A DNA stretch of 64,000 nucleotides from Streptomyces sp. CC228A (GTDB taxonomy: Bacteria > Actinomycetota > Actinomycetes > Streptomycetales > Streptomycetaceae). Shown piece by piece: positions 1 through 9,568 of this stretch. The notes under the pieces were generated by a model, which was not told the DNA's origin, ran no database searches, and was given only the letters and a program-made list of their open reading frames with translations. The position numbers and the translations under genes are program-made. Within the stretch, counting starts at the first letter, position 1; every line of letters begins with the position of its first letter. The stretch is taken from positions 558,001 to 622,000 of the forward strand of contig NZ_JAJPUI010000002.1 of assembly GCF_021390935.1 (NCBI RefSeq), given 5' to 3'.

Positions 1-13
1 GACCGACACCTGA

Positions 14-928
<915 letters not shown>

Positions 929-1221
929 CGGGTCCGGCACGCACCGACGGCCGACCGGCCCCCACGCGCGGACGACCGACCCGCCCCGGCTCGAACCACC
1001 GGCCGGCCCGGCACGGACCACCGACCGGCCCGCCCGCTCGCGCGGACGCGTGACCGCTCCGGCACGCGGACGCCGCACCGGGGCGCCCCACCGGGCACCC
1101 GGGCCCGCGGCGGAACCACGTATGGTCACACCGTTATCACTCGACGGCTTCCCAGGAGCGGGCCGCCCCCGTACCCTCGCCGCATCGCACGGCTGATCAT
1201 GAGGGGACGGTGTGCAACCGT

Positions 1222-1494
1222 ATGTCAGAAGTGAGACCGCGCCAGGGCGAGCCACCCGTGGTCACCCCCGTCCGGGTGGTGATCGCCCTGTGCCTGGCGG
1301 CGCCGTTCGCGGCGATGCTGTGGGTGGGGTCGTACGCGCGCATGGAGCCGGTGGTCGCCGGCGTCCCGTTCTTCTACTGGTACCAGATGCTGTGGGTCGT
1401 CGTGTCCACCGCGCTCACGATGGTCGCCTACAAGCTGTGGCACCGGGACCAGCGGGCGCGGGCCGCCCTCCGCGAGGGCGGTGACGGGCGGTGA
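1222..1494 (+). CDS. DUF3311 small membrane protein, symporter partner
   Basis: About 90 residues with two hydrophobic segments (roughly residues 17-38 and 50-68) around a PFFYWYQMLW motif, which is the DUF3311 pattern. Genes of this family usually sit directly before a sodium:solute symporter and are thought to be an accessory subunit; its function is not established. Its stop overlaps the GTG of the symporter (GTGA at 1491-1494), so the two are translationally coupled. The start is uncertain: gaggggac at 1201-1208 is badly spaced for both GTG 1210 and ATG 1222, and GTG 1258 would give a 78-aa protein closer to the family's usual length. Confidence 0.8.
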   Translation: MSEVRPRQGEPPVVTPVRVVIALCLAAPFAAMLWVGSYARMEPVVAGVPFFYWYQMLWVVVSTALTMVAYKLWHRDQRARAALREGGDGR

Positions 1495-3095
1495 AGGACG
1501 GTGTGAACGTCGTCGCCCTGGGCGTCTTCGTCTTCTTCTTCGTGCTCGTGACGGTCATGGGCTTCATGGCGGCGCGCTGGCGCAGGGCCGCCAACGAGAA
1601 CACCCTCGACGAATGGGGCCTCGGCGGGCGGTCGTTCGGTACCTGGGTCACGTGGTTCCTGCTCGGCGGCGACCTCTACACGGCGTACACCTTCGTCGCC
1701 GTGCCGGCCGCCGTCTACGCGGCCGGTGCGGCCGGCTTCTTCGCGGTGCCGTACACGATCCTCGTCTACCCCCTGATCTTCACGTTCCTGCCCCGCCTCT
1801 GGTCGGTGTCGCACAAGCACGGGTACGTGACCACCTCCGACTTCGTCCGGGGCCGCTGGGGCTCGCGCGGCCTGTCGCTGGCGGTGGCCCTCACCGGCAT
1901 CCTCGCCACCATGCCGTACATCGCGCTGCAACTCGTCGGCATCCAGGCGGTGCTGGACGTGATGGGCGTCGGCGGCGGCGAGTCGACGCACTGGTTCATC
2001 AAGGACCTGCCGCTGCTCATCGCCTTCGGTGTGCTCGCGGCCTACACGTACTCCTCGGGCCTGCGCGCCCCGGCGCTCATCGCCTTCGTGAAGGACGCGC
2101 TGATCTACCTCGTCATCGCGGTGGCGATCGTCTACATCCCCATCAAGCTGGGCGGGTTCGACGCCGTCTTCGGCGCGGCGGCCGACAAGTACGCCGAGTC
2201 CGGCAAGGGCGGGCTGATCCCCGGCGAGGCGGGCCACTGGACGTACGCCACACTGGCGCTGGGCTCGGCGCTGGCGCTCTTCATGTACCCGCACTCGATC
2301 ACGGCGACCCTGTCGTCCGGCAGCCGCGACGTGATCCGCCGCAACACCACGATCCTGCCGCTGTACTCGGTGATGCTGGGTCTGCTGGCGCTGCTGGGCT
2401 TCATGGCGATCGCCGCGGGGATCCAGGTGCAGAACGGGCAGCTCGCCATCCCGCAGCTGTTCGAGAACATGTTCCCCGACTGGTTCGCGGGCGTGGCGTT
2501 CGCCGCGATCGGCATCGGCGCGCTGGTGCCCGCCGCCATCATGTCCATCGCCGCCGCGAACCTCTTCACCCGCAACATCTACCGGGACTTCCTGAAGCCG
2601 GACGCCACACCGGAGCAGGAGACCCAGGTGTCGAAGGTGGTGTCGCTGCTGGTGAAGGTGGGCGCGCTGGCGTTCGTGCTCACCATGGACAAGACCGTCG
2701 CCATCAACTTCCAGCTGCTGGGCGGCATCTGGATCCTCCAGACCTTCCCCGCGCTGGTCGGCGGCCTGTTCACCCGCTGGTTCCACCGCTGGGCGCTGAT
2801 CGCCGGCTGGGCGGTCGGCATGGTGTACGGCACGTGGAGCGCGTACAACGTGTCGAGCCCGACGCAGGCGCACTTCGCCGGCTCCTCCGCGGCGATCCCC
2901 GGCATCGGCGAGATCGGCTACATCGGTCTGACGGCCTTCGTGCTGAACGTCGTGGTCACCGTGGCGATGACCTTCGTGTTCCGGGCGCTGAAGGCGCCGG
3001 AGGGCGTCGACGAGACGGCCGCCGCCGACTACACGGCCGACGCGGGCGACCCCGACGTGCGCAAGGACCTCACGAAGGCGGGCGCCGGCCACTGA
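1491..3095 (+). CDS. Sodium:solute symporter (SSS family)
   Basis: 534-aa integral membrane carrier with about 13 hydrophobic segments. It is a sodium/solute symporter of the SSSF family, resembling the MctP/YhjB branch associated with monocarboxylates, although the substrate cannot be read from sequence. Visible family features are the GGRSFGTW entry region after TM1, the AYTFVAVPAAVYAAGA stretch and a long SGSRDVIRRNT loop. The protein ends with a short hydrophilic tail. GTG 1491 overlaps the stop of the DUF3311 gene, so the pair forms one two-gene operon, probably closed by the hairpin at 3121-3159. Confidence 0.9.
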   Translation: MKDGVNVVALGVFVFFFVLVTVMGFMAARWRRAANENTLDEWGLGGRSFGTWVTWFLLGGDLYTAYTFVAVPAAVYAAGAAGFFAVPYTILVYPLIFTFLPRLWSVSHKHGYVTTSDFVRGRWGSRGLSLAVALTGILATMPYIALQLVGIQAVLDVMGVGGGESTHWFIKDLPLLIAFGVLAAYTYSSGLRAPALIAFVKDALIYLVIAVAIVYIPIKLGGFDAVFGAAADKYAESGKGGLIPGEAGHWTYATLALGSALALFMYPHSITATLSSGSRDVIRRNTTILPLYSVMLGLLALLGFMAIAAGIQVQNGQLAIPQLFENMFPDWFAGVAFAAIGIGALVPAAIMSIAAANLFTRNIYRDFLKPDATPEQETQVSKVVSLLVKVGALAFVLTMDKTVAINFQLLGGIWILQTFPALVGGLFTRWFHRWALIAGWAVGMVYGTWSAYNVSSPTQAHFAGSSAAIPGIGEIGYIGLTAFVLNVVVTVAMTFVFRALKAPEGVDETAAADYTADAGDPDVRKDLTKAGAGH

Positions 3096-3120
3096 GCCCC
3101 GCACGGCACGACGGTCCGAG

Positions 3121-3159
3121 GGCCGCCGCACCCCCCGGCGACGGGGCGGCGCGGCGGCC
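3121..3159 (+). terminator. Hairpin after symporter gene
   Basis: Perfect 9-bp inverted repeat ggccgccgc (3121-3129) / gcggcggcc (3151-3159) 26 bases after the symporter stop. There is no T-run, as is usual in Streptomyces. It also lies 3' of the minus-strand remnant at 3183-3408, so it could stop transcription from both sides. Confidence 0.6.
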
Positions 3160-3182
3160 TTCCGGCGTGCGTGGCCGCGACG

Positions 3183-3408
3183 TCAGCTCAGGCCCAGGAC
3201 CAGCTTGACCGCACGCTCGATGTCATCCCACTCCTGCGGTTCGACCCGTCCGGCGAAGTCGCCGAGCCGCGCGGGACCGACGGCCGCCATCTGCTCGACG
3301 AGCACGACCGCGCCCGTACGACGCCGTCATGTCCCGCAGCGCGGCGAGCCCCTCCGGCGCGCGACGGGTGTCCGAGTCCGGGCGGAAACTGATGGTCTTC
3401 GGAGTCAT
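3183..3408 (-). pseudogene. Decayed toxin-antitoxin remnant (antitoxin start joined to toxin end)
   Basis: Read on the minus strand, the start at 3408 gives MTPKTISFRPDSDT...LAALRDMTAS, which resembles the N-terminus of a small ribbon-helix-helix antitoxin. About 25 codons later the sense continues only in a different frame, as GAVVLVEQMAAVGPARLGDF...ERAVKLVLGLS and a stop at 3183-3185, which resembles the C-terminal helix of PemK/MazF-type toxins. The middle of both proteins is missing. I read this as an internal deletion that fused the two halves of a TA pair out of frame. The continuous frame from 3408 goes on in arginine-rich nonsense for 61 codons. No function is expected. Confidence 0.55.
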
Positions 3409-3483
3409 GACACCACGGCCATACGCATCGCATCACAGGTAAGGGGCACGCGCGGCCGCGGCCGACTGGGCCAGACTGGCCCC

Positions 3484-3981
3484 ATGGACTTCACGATCAG
3501 GCCCGCCCGGCCGCACGAGTACGGGACCGTCGGTGAGATCAGCGCCCGCGCCTACCTCGACGGCGGGCTCCTCGCCTACGGCGAGGAGGACGACTACCTG
3601 GACGTGCTCCGGGACGTCGGGCGGCGGGCCCGCGAGGCCGAGGTGCTGGTCGCCGCCGACGCCGACGGCACCGTGCTCGGCGGGGTGACGTTCACGACGG
3701 CCGGCGGGGCCTGGGCCGACATCGCGCGGCCCGGCGAGGGCGAGTTCCGGGTGCTCGCCGTGGCGGCCGGCGCCCAGGGCCGCGGCGTCGGCGAGGCGCT
3801 CGTCCGGGCGTGCGCCGACCGGGCCCGCGAGGAGGGGTGCGAGCGGCTCGTGCTGTCCGTGGTGCCGGAGGCGGCCGCGGCCCACCGGCTGTACCGGAGG
3901 CTGGGCTTCACCCGGACACCGCACCGGGACTGGGAGCCGCTCCCGGGCCTGCCGCTGCTCACCTACGGGCTGACTCTCTGA
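3484..3981 (+). CDS. GNAT-family N-acetyltransferase
   Basis: 165-aa acetyl-CoA-dependent acyltransferase of the Gcn5 superfamily; substrate unknown. It begins FTIRPARPHEYGTVGEIS, and motif A (FRVLAVAAGAQGRGVGEAL, the Q/RxxGxG/A coenzyme A loop) is at about residues 83-101, followed by LVLSVVPEAAAAHRLYRRLGF. ATG 3484 is the only start that gives the normal N-terminus. There is no Shine-Dalgarno sequence; CAGACT at 3472-3477 lies six bases before the ATG, so the mRNA may be leaderless. Confidence 0.88.
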   Translation: MDFTIRPARPHEYGTVGEISARAYLDGGLLAYGEEDDYLDVLRDVGRRAREAEVLVAADADGTVLGGVTFTTAGGAWADIARPGEGEFRVLAVAAGAQGRGVGEALVRACADRAREEGCERLVLSVVPEAAAAHRLYRRLGFTRTPHRDWEPLPGLPLLTYGLTL

Positions 3982-3986
3982 CACGT

Positions 3987-4036
3987 ATCCACTACATGTG
4001 GGGGGTGCCGCATCAGGCGCCCCCCACATGTATGCT
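3987..4036 (+). promoter_or_regulatory. Paired NrdR boxes upstream of nrdAB
   Basis: Two copies of an acatgt-centred box, cactacatgtgggg and ccccacatgtatgc, have their centres (3994-3999 and 4026-4031) exactly 32 bp apart, three helical turns. NrdR, the ATP-cone repressor of ribonucleotide reductase genes, binds paired boxes with this spacing, including in Streptomyces. The boxes face each other, so they also form a near-perfect 16-bp inverted repeat that may terminate the upstream acetyltransferase transcript. The nrdAB promoter should lie in or next to them. Confidence 0.7.
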
Positions 4037-4039
4037 CAT

Positions 4040-4147
4040 CCTCGCTGTCGCCGCAGGGGAATCCGGTGCGAATCCGGAACTGTCCCGCAACGGTGTGAAG
4101 GGTGCCCATTCGTGCACCCGGCAGTCCGATGACCTGCCGACAGTGCG
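4040..4147 (+). ncRNA. Cobalamin (B12) riboswitch controlling nrdAB
   Basis: Adenosylcobalamin riboswitch in the nrdAB leader. The closing stem P1 is ctgtcg (4045-4050) with cgacag (4138-4143). Core segments are gggaatccggtgcgaatccg, then aactgtcccgcaacggt, and the B12-box-like cagtccgatgacctgcc near 4122-4138. In S. coelicolor the class Ia RNR operon is known to be switched off by B12 so that the B12-dependent class II enzyme is used instead. About 140 bases separate the aptamer from the nrdA GTG; that GC-rich stretch probably holds the expression platform, but I cannot assign its alternative stems with certainty. Confidence 0.93.
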
Positions 4148-4290
4148 CCCGGACCGTCCGGCCCGGGTGCCCCAGACGTCCGGGCCTCGCGGAATGGGCC
4201 GGTGGACGCGGCCACGCACGCCCCGGGCCGGGGAGGTGCGGCCCGCTCCCCTGCTCCGCGGCGCCCCAGCCGAGCGAGGGAGAGCCCCAC

Positions 4291-6654
4291 GTGACCATCG
4301 CGCCCGCGGATCCGGCCTCAGCGGCCCCTGCCGCCACCGAAGCCGACGCGCCCGGGACCGCGCTCCTGCGGACCCTGACCGACCTCACCGCGGACCTCCC
4401 CGACGCCGACCCCGGCCGGGTCGCCGCCGCCGCGCTGCGCGGCCGCCACGCCGGATCGGACGAAGCGGAGCTGCGGGAGCTCGCCACCGAGGCCGCCGCC
4501 GGCCTGATCTCCGAGGACCCGGCCTACTCCCGGCTCGCCGCCCGGCTGCTGGCCCGCACCATCGCCGAGGAGGCCGCGGGCCAGGGCGCGGTGTCCTTCA
4601 CCGCGTCCGTCGCCGTCGGCCACCGCGAGGGGCTCGTCGCCGACCGCACCGCCGACTTCGTACGGCTCCACGGCGAGCGGCTGGACGCGGCGGTCGACCC
4701 GGAGGGCGACGACCGCTTCGGCTACTTCGGGCTGCGCACGCTGTACTCCCGCTACCTGCTGCGCCACCCGATCACCCGCAAGGTCGTCGAGACCCCGCAG
4801 CAGTTCATGCTGCGCGTGGCGTGCGGGCTGGCCGAGGACGAGTCCGCCCGCGCGCTGGAGGAGGTCTGCGCGCTGTACGGGCTGATGAGCCGGCTCGACT
4901 ACCTGCCCTCCTCCCCCACGCTGTTCAACTCCGGCACCCGCCACCCGCAGATGTCGTCCTGCTACCTGCTGGACTCCCCGCGGGACGAGCTCGACTCGAT
5001 CTACGACCGCTACCACCAGGTGGCCCGGCTGTCGAAGCACGCCGGCGGCATCGGCCTGTCGTACTCCCGCATCCGCGCCCGCGGTTCGCTGATCCGCGGC
5101 ACCAACGGCCACTCCAACGGGATCGTGCCGTTCCTGAAGACCCTCGACGCCTCGGTCGCCGCGGTCAACCAGGGCGGCCGCCGCAAGGGCGCCGCCGCCG
5201 TCTACCTGGAGACCTGGCACGCGGACATCGAGGAGTTCCTGGAGCTGCGCGACAACACCGGCGAGGACGCCCGGCGCACCCACAACCTGAACCTGGCGCA
5301 CTGGATCCCCGACGAGTTCATGCGCCGCGTCAACGACGACGCCGAGTGGTCGCTGTTCTCCCCGTCGGACGTGCCCGAGCTGGTCGACCTGTGGGGCGAG
5401 GAGTTCGACGCCGCCTACCGAGCGGCCGAGGCCAGGGGCCTGGCCCGCAGGACGATCCCGGCCCGCGACCTGTACGGCCGCATGATGCGCACCCTCGCGC
5501 AGACCGGTAACGGCTGGATGACCTTCAAGGACGCCGCCAACCGCACCGCCAACCAGACCGCGGAGCCCGGCCACACCGTCCACTCCTCGAACCTGTGCAC
5601 GGAGATCCTGGAGGTCACCGACGACGGCGAGACCGCCGTGTGCAACCTCGGCTCCGTGAACCTGGGCGCCTTCGTGGCGGACGGGGACATGGACTGGAAG
5701 CGGCTGGACGAGACCGTCCGCACCGCCGTCACCTTCCTGGACCGGGTCGTCGACATCAACTTCTACCCGACCGGGGAAGCCGCCCGCTCCAACTCCCGCT
5801 GGCGCCCGGTGGGCCTGGGCGCCATGGGCCTCCAGGACGTCTTCTTCCAGCTGCGGCTGCCCTTCGACTCCGCCGAGGCCCGCGCCCTGTCGACCCGGAT
5901 CGCCGAGCGGATCATGCTCGCCGCGTACGAGGCGTCCGCCGACCTCGCCGAGCGGCACGGCCCGCTGCCCGCCTGGGACAGGACCCGCACCGCCCGCGGT
6001 GTGCTGCACCCCGACCACTACGGCGTCGAGTTCTCCTGGCCGGAGCGGTGGGCGGCGCTGCGCGAGCGCATCGCCGCCACCGGCATGCGCAACTCGCTGC
6101 TGCTGGCCATCGCCCCCACCGCGACGATCGCCTCCATCGCCGGCGTGTACGAGTGCATCGAGCCGCAGGTGTCCAACCTGTTCAAGCGCGAGACGCTGTC
6201 CGGCGAGTTCCTCCAGGTGAACTCGTACCTGGTGAACGACCTGAAGAAGCTCGGCGTGTGGGACGCGCAGACCCGCGAGGCGCTGCGCGAGGCCAACGGC
6301 TCCGTGCAGGGCTTCACCTGGGTGCCCGCCGACATCCGGGCGCTGTACCGCACCGCGTGGGAGATCCCGCAGCGCGGCCTCATCGACATGGCGGCCGCCC
6401 GCACACCGTTCCTGGACCAGTCGCAGTCGCTGAACCTGTTCATGGAGACGCCGACCATCGGCAAGCTGTCGTCGATGTACGCGTACGCCTGGAAGCAGGG
6501 CCTGAAGACGACGTACTACCTGCGCTCGCGTCCGGCGACCCGCATCGCCCGCGCCGCGTCCGCCACCCCGATCCCCGTGCAGCAGGCCCCCGCCGACCCC
6601 GACGCCGTCGCCTGCTCCCTTGAGAACCCCGAGTCCTGCGAGGCATGCCAGTGA
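4291..6654 (+). CDS. nrdA: Class Ia ribonucleotide reductase, large subunit NrdA
   Basis: 787-aa catalytic subunit that reduces ribonucleoside diphosphates. Active-site landmarks are the redox cysteine in MSSCYLLD, NLCTEI (asparagine, radical cysteine, glutamate), the partner cysteine in TAVCNLGSVNL, and a C-terminal shuttle CEACQ. The N-terminus aligns with only the later helices of an ATP-cone; the usual VxKRxG opening is not present, so overall activity regulation by ATP/dATP may be lost. GTG 4291 is chosen because gaggga lies at 4276-4281. The gene sits behind the B12 riboswitch and NrdR boxes and overlaps nrdB by four bases. Confidence 0.95.
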   Translation: MTIAPADPASAAPAATEADAPGTALLRTLTDLTADLPDADPGRVAAAALRGRHAGSDEAELRELATEAAAGLISEDPAYSRLAARLLARTIAEEAAGQGAVSFTASVAVGHREGLVADRTADFVRLHGERLDAAVDPEGDDRFGYFGLRTLYSRYLLRHPITRKVVETPQQFMLRVACGLAEDESARALEEVCALYGLMSRLDYLPSSPTLFNSGTRHPQMSSCYLLDSPRDELDSIYDRYHQVARLSKHAGGIGLSYSRIRARGSLIRGTNGHSNGIVPFLKTLDASVAAVNQGGRRKGAAAVYLETWHADIEEFLELRDNTGEDARRTHNLNLAHWIPDEFMRRVNDDAEWSLFSPSDVPELVDLWGEEFDAAYRAAEARGLARRTIPARDLYGRMMRTLAQTGNGWMTFKDAANRTANQTAEPGHTVHSSNLCTEILEVTDDGETAVCNLGSVNLGAFVADGDMDWKRLDETVRTAVTFLDRVVDINFYPTGEAARSNSRWRPVGLGAMGLQDVFFQLRLPFDSAEARALSTRIAERIMLAAYEASADLAERHGPLPAWDRTRTARGVLHPDHYGVEFSWPERWAALRERIAATGMRNSLLLAIAPTATIASIAGVYECIEPQVSNLFKRETLSGEFLQVNSYLVNDLKKLGVWDAQTREALREANGSVQGFTWVPADIRALYRTAWEIPQRGLIDMAAARTPFLDQSQSLNLFMETPTIGKLSSMYAYAWKQGLKTTYYLRSRPATRIARAASATPIPVQQAPADPDAVACSLENPESCEACQ

Positions 6655-7667
6655 CCACAGAACGCACCCGGAACCTGCTCGACCCGGGCTTCGAGCTGAC
6701 CCTGCGCCCCATGCGCTACCCGGACTTCTACGAGCGCTACCGGGACGCCATCAAGAACACCTGGACCGTCGAGGAGGTCGACCTCCACTCCGACGTCGCC
6801 GACCTGGCGAAGCTGACGCCGGGCGAGCAGCACCTCATCGGCCGCCTCGTCGCGTTCTTCGCGACGGGCGACTCGATCGTGGCGAACAACCTGGTGCTGA
6901 CGCTGTACAAGCACATCAACTCGCCCGAGGCGCGCCTGTACCTCTCGCGCCAGCTGTTCGAGGAAGCCGTCCACGTCCAGTTCTACCTGACGCTCCTGGA
7001 CACCTACCTGCCCGATCCGGACGAGCGCGCGGCGGCGTTCGACGCGGTGGAGAACATCCCGTCGATCCGCGAGAAGGCGCAGTTCTGCTTCCGGTGGATG
7101 GACTCGGTGGAGAAGCTGGACCGGCTGGAGACCAAGGCCGACCGCCGCCGCTTCCTGCTGAACCTGATCTGCTTCGCCGCGTGCATCGAGGGGCTGTTCT
7201 TCTACGGCGCCTTCGCCTACGTGTACTGGTTCCGCAGCCGGGGCCTGCTGCACGGCCTGGCGACCGGCACGAACTGGGTGTTCCGTGACGAGACCATGCA
7301 CATGAGCTTCGCGTTCGAGGTGGTCGACACGGTCCGCAAGGAGGAGCCGGAGCTGTTCGACGACGCGCTCGGGCAGCAGGTCACCGACATGCTGAAGGAG
7401 GCCGTGGAGGCGGAGCTGCAGTTCGCCCGCGACCTGTGCGGCGACGGCCTGCCCGGCATGAACACCGCGTCGATGCGCCAGTACCTGGAGTGCGTCGCCG
7501 ACCAGCGCCTCCAGCGCCTCGGCTTCGCCCCCGTGTACGGCTCGGAGAACCCGTTCGCGTTCATGGAGCTCCAGGGCGTGCAGGAGCTCACCAACTTCTT
7601 CGAGCGCCGCCCGTCCGCCTACCAGGTGGCCGTGGAGGGCTCGGTGGACCTGGACGAGGACTTCTGA
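6651..7667 (+). CDS. nrdB: Class Ia ribonucleotide reductase, small subunit NrdB
   Basis: 338-aa radical-generating subunit. Di-iron ligands are visible in order: the Asp of HSDVADLAKL, E and H of EEAVHVQFY, E of CIEGLFFYG, and E and H of RDETMHMSF. The tyrosine four residues after the first His (VHVQFY) is positioned like the radical Tyr of class Ia enzymes. GTG 6651 overlaps the nrdA stop (GTGA) and has gcgagg at 6638-6643; ATG 6645 is an alternative. The third gene of the S. coelicolor operon, nrdS, is not found downstream: a terminator follows immediately. Confidence 0.95.
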   Translation: MTTERTRNLLDPGFELTLRPMRYPDFYERYRDAIKNTWTVEEVDLHSDVADLAKLTPGEQHLIGRLVAFFATGDSIVANNLVLTLYKHINSPEARLYLSRQLFEEAVHVQFYLTLLDTYLPDPDERAAAFDAVENIPSIREKAQFCFRWMDSVEKLDRLETKADRRRFLLNLICFAACIEGLFFYGAFAYVYWFRSRGLLHGLATGTNWVFRDETMHMSFAFEVVDTVRKEEPELFDDALGQQVTDMLKEAVEAELQFARDLCGDGLPGMNTASMRQYLECVADQRLQRLGFAPVYGSENPFAFMELQGVQELTNFFERRPSAYQVAVEGSVDLDEDF

Positions 7668-7692
7668 CCGGCACGTCCGGACATGCGGAGGG

Positions 7693-7719
7693 CCCCGCTC
7701 GCAAGCACGGCGAGCGGGG
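7693..7719 (+). terminator. Terminator between nrdB and def
   Basis: Perfect 9-bp hairpin ccccgctcg (7693-7701) / cgagcgggg (7711-7719) between convergent genes nrdB and def, probably acting in both directions. Confidence 0.75.
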
Positions 7720-7749
7720 ACCTTCCCGCGTCGGGCGCAGGCGGGCGGC

Positions 7750-8403
7750 TCAGCCGTTCGACACGACCGGGTAGCGGGGCGTGCCCTCCGCCATCTGCTT
7801 CAGCGCGTCCTTGCGGTCCCGCTTCGACAGGCGGTCGATGTAGAGGTAGCCGTAGAGGTGGTCCGTCTCGTGCTGGAGGCAGCGGGCGAAGTAGCCCGTG
7901 CCGCGCACCTTGATCGGGTTGCCCTTGACGTCCTGGCCGGTGACCTCGGCGTAGTCGGGGCGGGCCAGCGAGGCGTACGCCGTCGGGACGGACAGGCAGC
8001 CCTCGTTGGAGTCGTCGAGGACCCGGCGCTCCGGGGGCAGCTCGACCAGCCGGGGGTTGCAGACGACGCCCACGTGCCGCACGCCCTCGTCGTCGGGGCA
8101 GTCGTAGACGAAGACCTTCAGGTCGACGCCGATCTGGTTGGCGGCCAGGCCCACGCCCTCGGCGGTGCGCTGGCTGGCGAACATGTCGTCGACGAGCTGC
8201 GCCAGCGCGTCGTCGAACTCGGTGACGTCCTTGCACTCCTTGTGGAGCACGGGGTTGCCGACCACGGTGATGGGGCGGGACGTGCCGCGCTCGCGGTGCG
8301 CCCGCTCACGCTCCTCGCAGTCCTCGGTGTCGACGACGTACCCCTCGTCGTCCACGGGCAGGGTGCTGCTGCCGCCCTGCTGATCGGTCTCCTGCTGAGC
8401 CAT
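7750..8403 (-). CDS. def: Peptide deformylase
   Basis: 217-aa metalloenzyme that removes the N-formyl group from new proteins. The three deformylase motifs are present: [17 protein letters not shown] (metal-binding Cys) and QHETDHL (HExxH metal site). About 45 acidic, low-complexity residues precede the catalytic domain, which starts near [10 protein letters not shown]; this extension is longer than in E. coli Def. Streptomycetes carry several deformylases, so this is one paralogue. ATG 8403 is preceded by ggaagg about 20 bases upstream, too far to be a strong ribosome site. Confidence 0.93.
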   Translation of the reverse strand: MAQQETDQQGGSSTLPVDDEGYVVDTEDCEERERAHRERGTSRPITVVGNPVLHKECKDVTEFDDALAQLVDDMFASQRTAEGVGLAANQIGVDLKVFVYDCPDDEGVRHVGVVCNPRLVELPPERRVLDDSNEGCLSVPTAYASLARPDYAEVTGQDVKGNPIKVRGTGYFARCLQHETDHLYGYLYIDRLSKRDRKDALKQMAEGTPRYPVVSNG

Positions 8404-8490
8404 GTCGGTCGTCCGAGCCTTCCGTCGTCAGTCACCGGGTTTTTCTGCCCGTACAGAGTACGGGGCGGCGGCGAGCTGCGGCGGCGGTGC

Positions 8491-9471
8491 TCAGCAGACC
8501 TCTTCCAGATCCCGCCACTCGCGGCTGTCCGGGCTGTCCGCCACCCACCCGTCGAGGAGGCCCCGCACCAGTCCGGCGGGCGCGGCGATGCCGCACTCCC
8601 GCTCCGGCACCCACAGGTCACCCGACGTGCGGTGCCCGAGCGGGCCGGGGTGCCCCGGTTCGCTGTGGTCGTGGGGGTCGAGGTGCTCGCCCTCGCCCTC
8701 GGCGCTGGGCATCCGGGACTCGGAGCAGGAGCGGCACAGCAGCCGCACCGAGGAGGACCAGTCCTCGGCGGCGAAACCCGCGTCGGCGGCGAGCCTCTCC
8801 AGGGCGTCCCGGTCGGCCTCGGTGGCCGCCTCCAGCAGGACCACCCAGGTCGGCACGGGTGAGGGCGCCCACAGCTCGATCTCGTCGAACACCGGGTAGC
8901 TGTGGCCGGTGGACGTCGTGCGCTCCCCGTTGGGGACGCCGTCGTGCAGCACGACCTCGCCCCAGCGGCGCCCGGACGACGGCAGCGGGATGGACAGCAC
9001 CTCCATGCGGGCCGGGTCGAGCCTGCGGCCCCACACGACCTCGGCCTCGCCCTCCGGCGACAGCCGCACGGCGGCGCTGCCGAGCTCCATGCCGACGGGT
9101 TCGCCGCCCGGGGCCGTCCTGTCGGGCACCTTCAGCCCGTACGCCTGCCAGGCGCGGCGGGCCAGCGGCCAGTCCTGGAGGGCGGTGGCGGCGATGCCGA
9201 CGTTCCACCAGTCGGGCGCGCCGGTCTCCTTGTCCAGCAGCGCGACGGCGCGCAGCCCCGCGGCCCTGGCCTGCTCCCAGTCATGCCGGAACTTGTGCAG
9301 CAGGGCGAGGTTGAACCAGGACTCGGAGAGCCAGGGCTCAAGGTCCGCCGCACGGGTCAGCAGCGCGCCCGCGTCCTCGTACCGCCCGTCCCCGATCAGC
9401 GTGAACGCGCGGTCGGTGGCCTGCCGCCACGAGGCGGAGGGCCGATGCCGTACCTTCCCGAAGATCCTCAC
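8491..9471 (-). CDS. Tetratricopeptide-repeat protein
   Basis: 326-aa soluble protein. The first 110 residues contain about two and a half TPR helices (WRQATDRAFTLIGDGRYEDA, then DLEPWLSESWFNLALLH and EQARAAGLRAVALLDK). The remainder has a conserved actinobacterial pattern with VVWGRRLDPARMEVLSIPLP and a cysteine pair LLCRSCSE, suggesting a small metal site. No enzymatic motif is seen, so function is unknown beyond likely protein-protein contact. Start is GTG 9471. It lies between def and the HD protein pair, all on the minus strand. Confidence 0.8.
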   Translation of the reverse strand: MRIFGKVRHRPSASWRQATDRAFTLIGDGRYEDAGALLTRAADLEPWLSESWFNLALLHKFRHDWEQARAAGLRAVALLDKETGAPDWWNVGIAATALQDWPLARRAWQAYGLKVPDRTAPGGEPVGMELGSAAVRLSPEGEAEVVWGRRLDPARMEVLSIPLPSSGRRWGEVVLHDGVPNGERTTSTGHSYPVFDEIELWAPSPVPTWVVLLEAATEADRDALERLAADAGFAAEDWSSSVRLLCRSCSESRMPSAEGEGEHLDPHDHSEPGHPGPLGHRTSGDLWVPERECGIAAPAGLVRGLLDGWVADSPDSREWRDLEEVC

Positions 9472-9568
9472 GATTCCCGCCTACCGGTCACTGAAGGTCT
9501 CTGCCCCCGGACACCCTCTTGCTGGCATCCAACCATGCCCGGTCGCACGCCCGCTCATTACCCATGGG

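Noticed and set aside
4318-6018. 566-codon frame antisense to nrdA
   Set aside because: Shadow of nrdA with valine/glycine/histidine bias.
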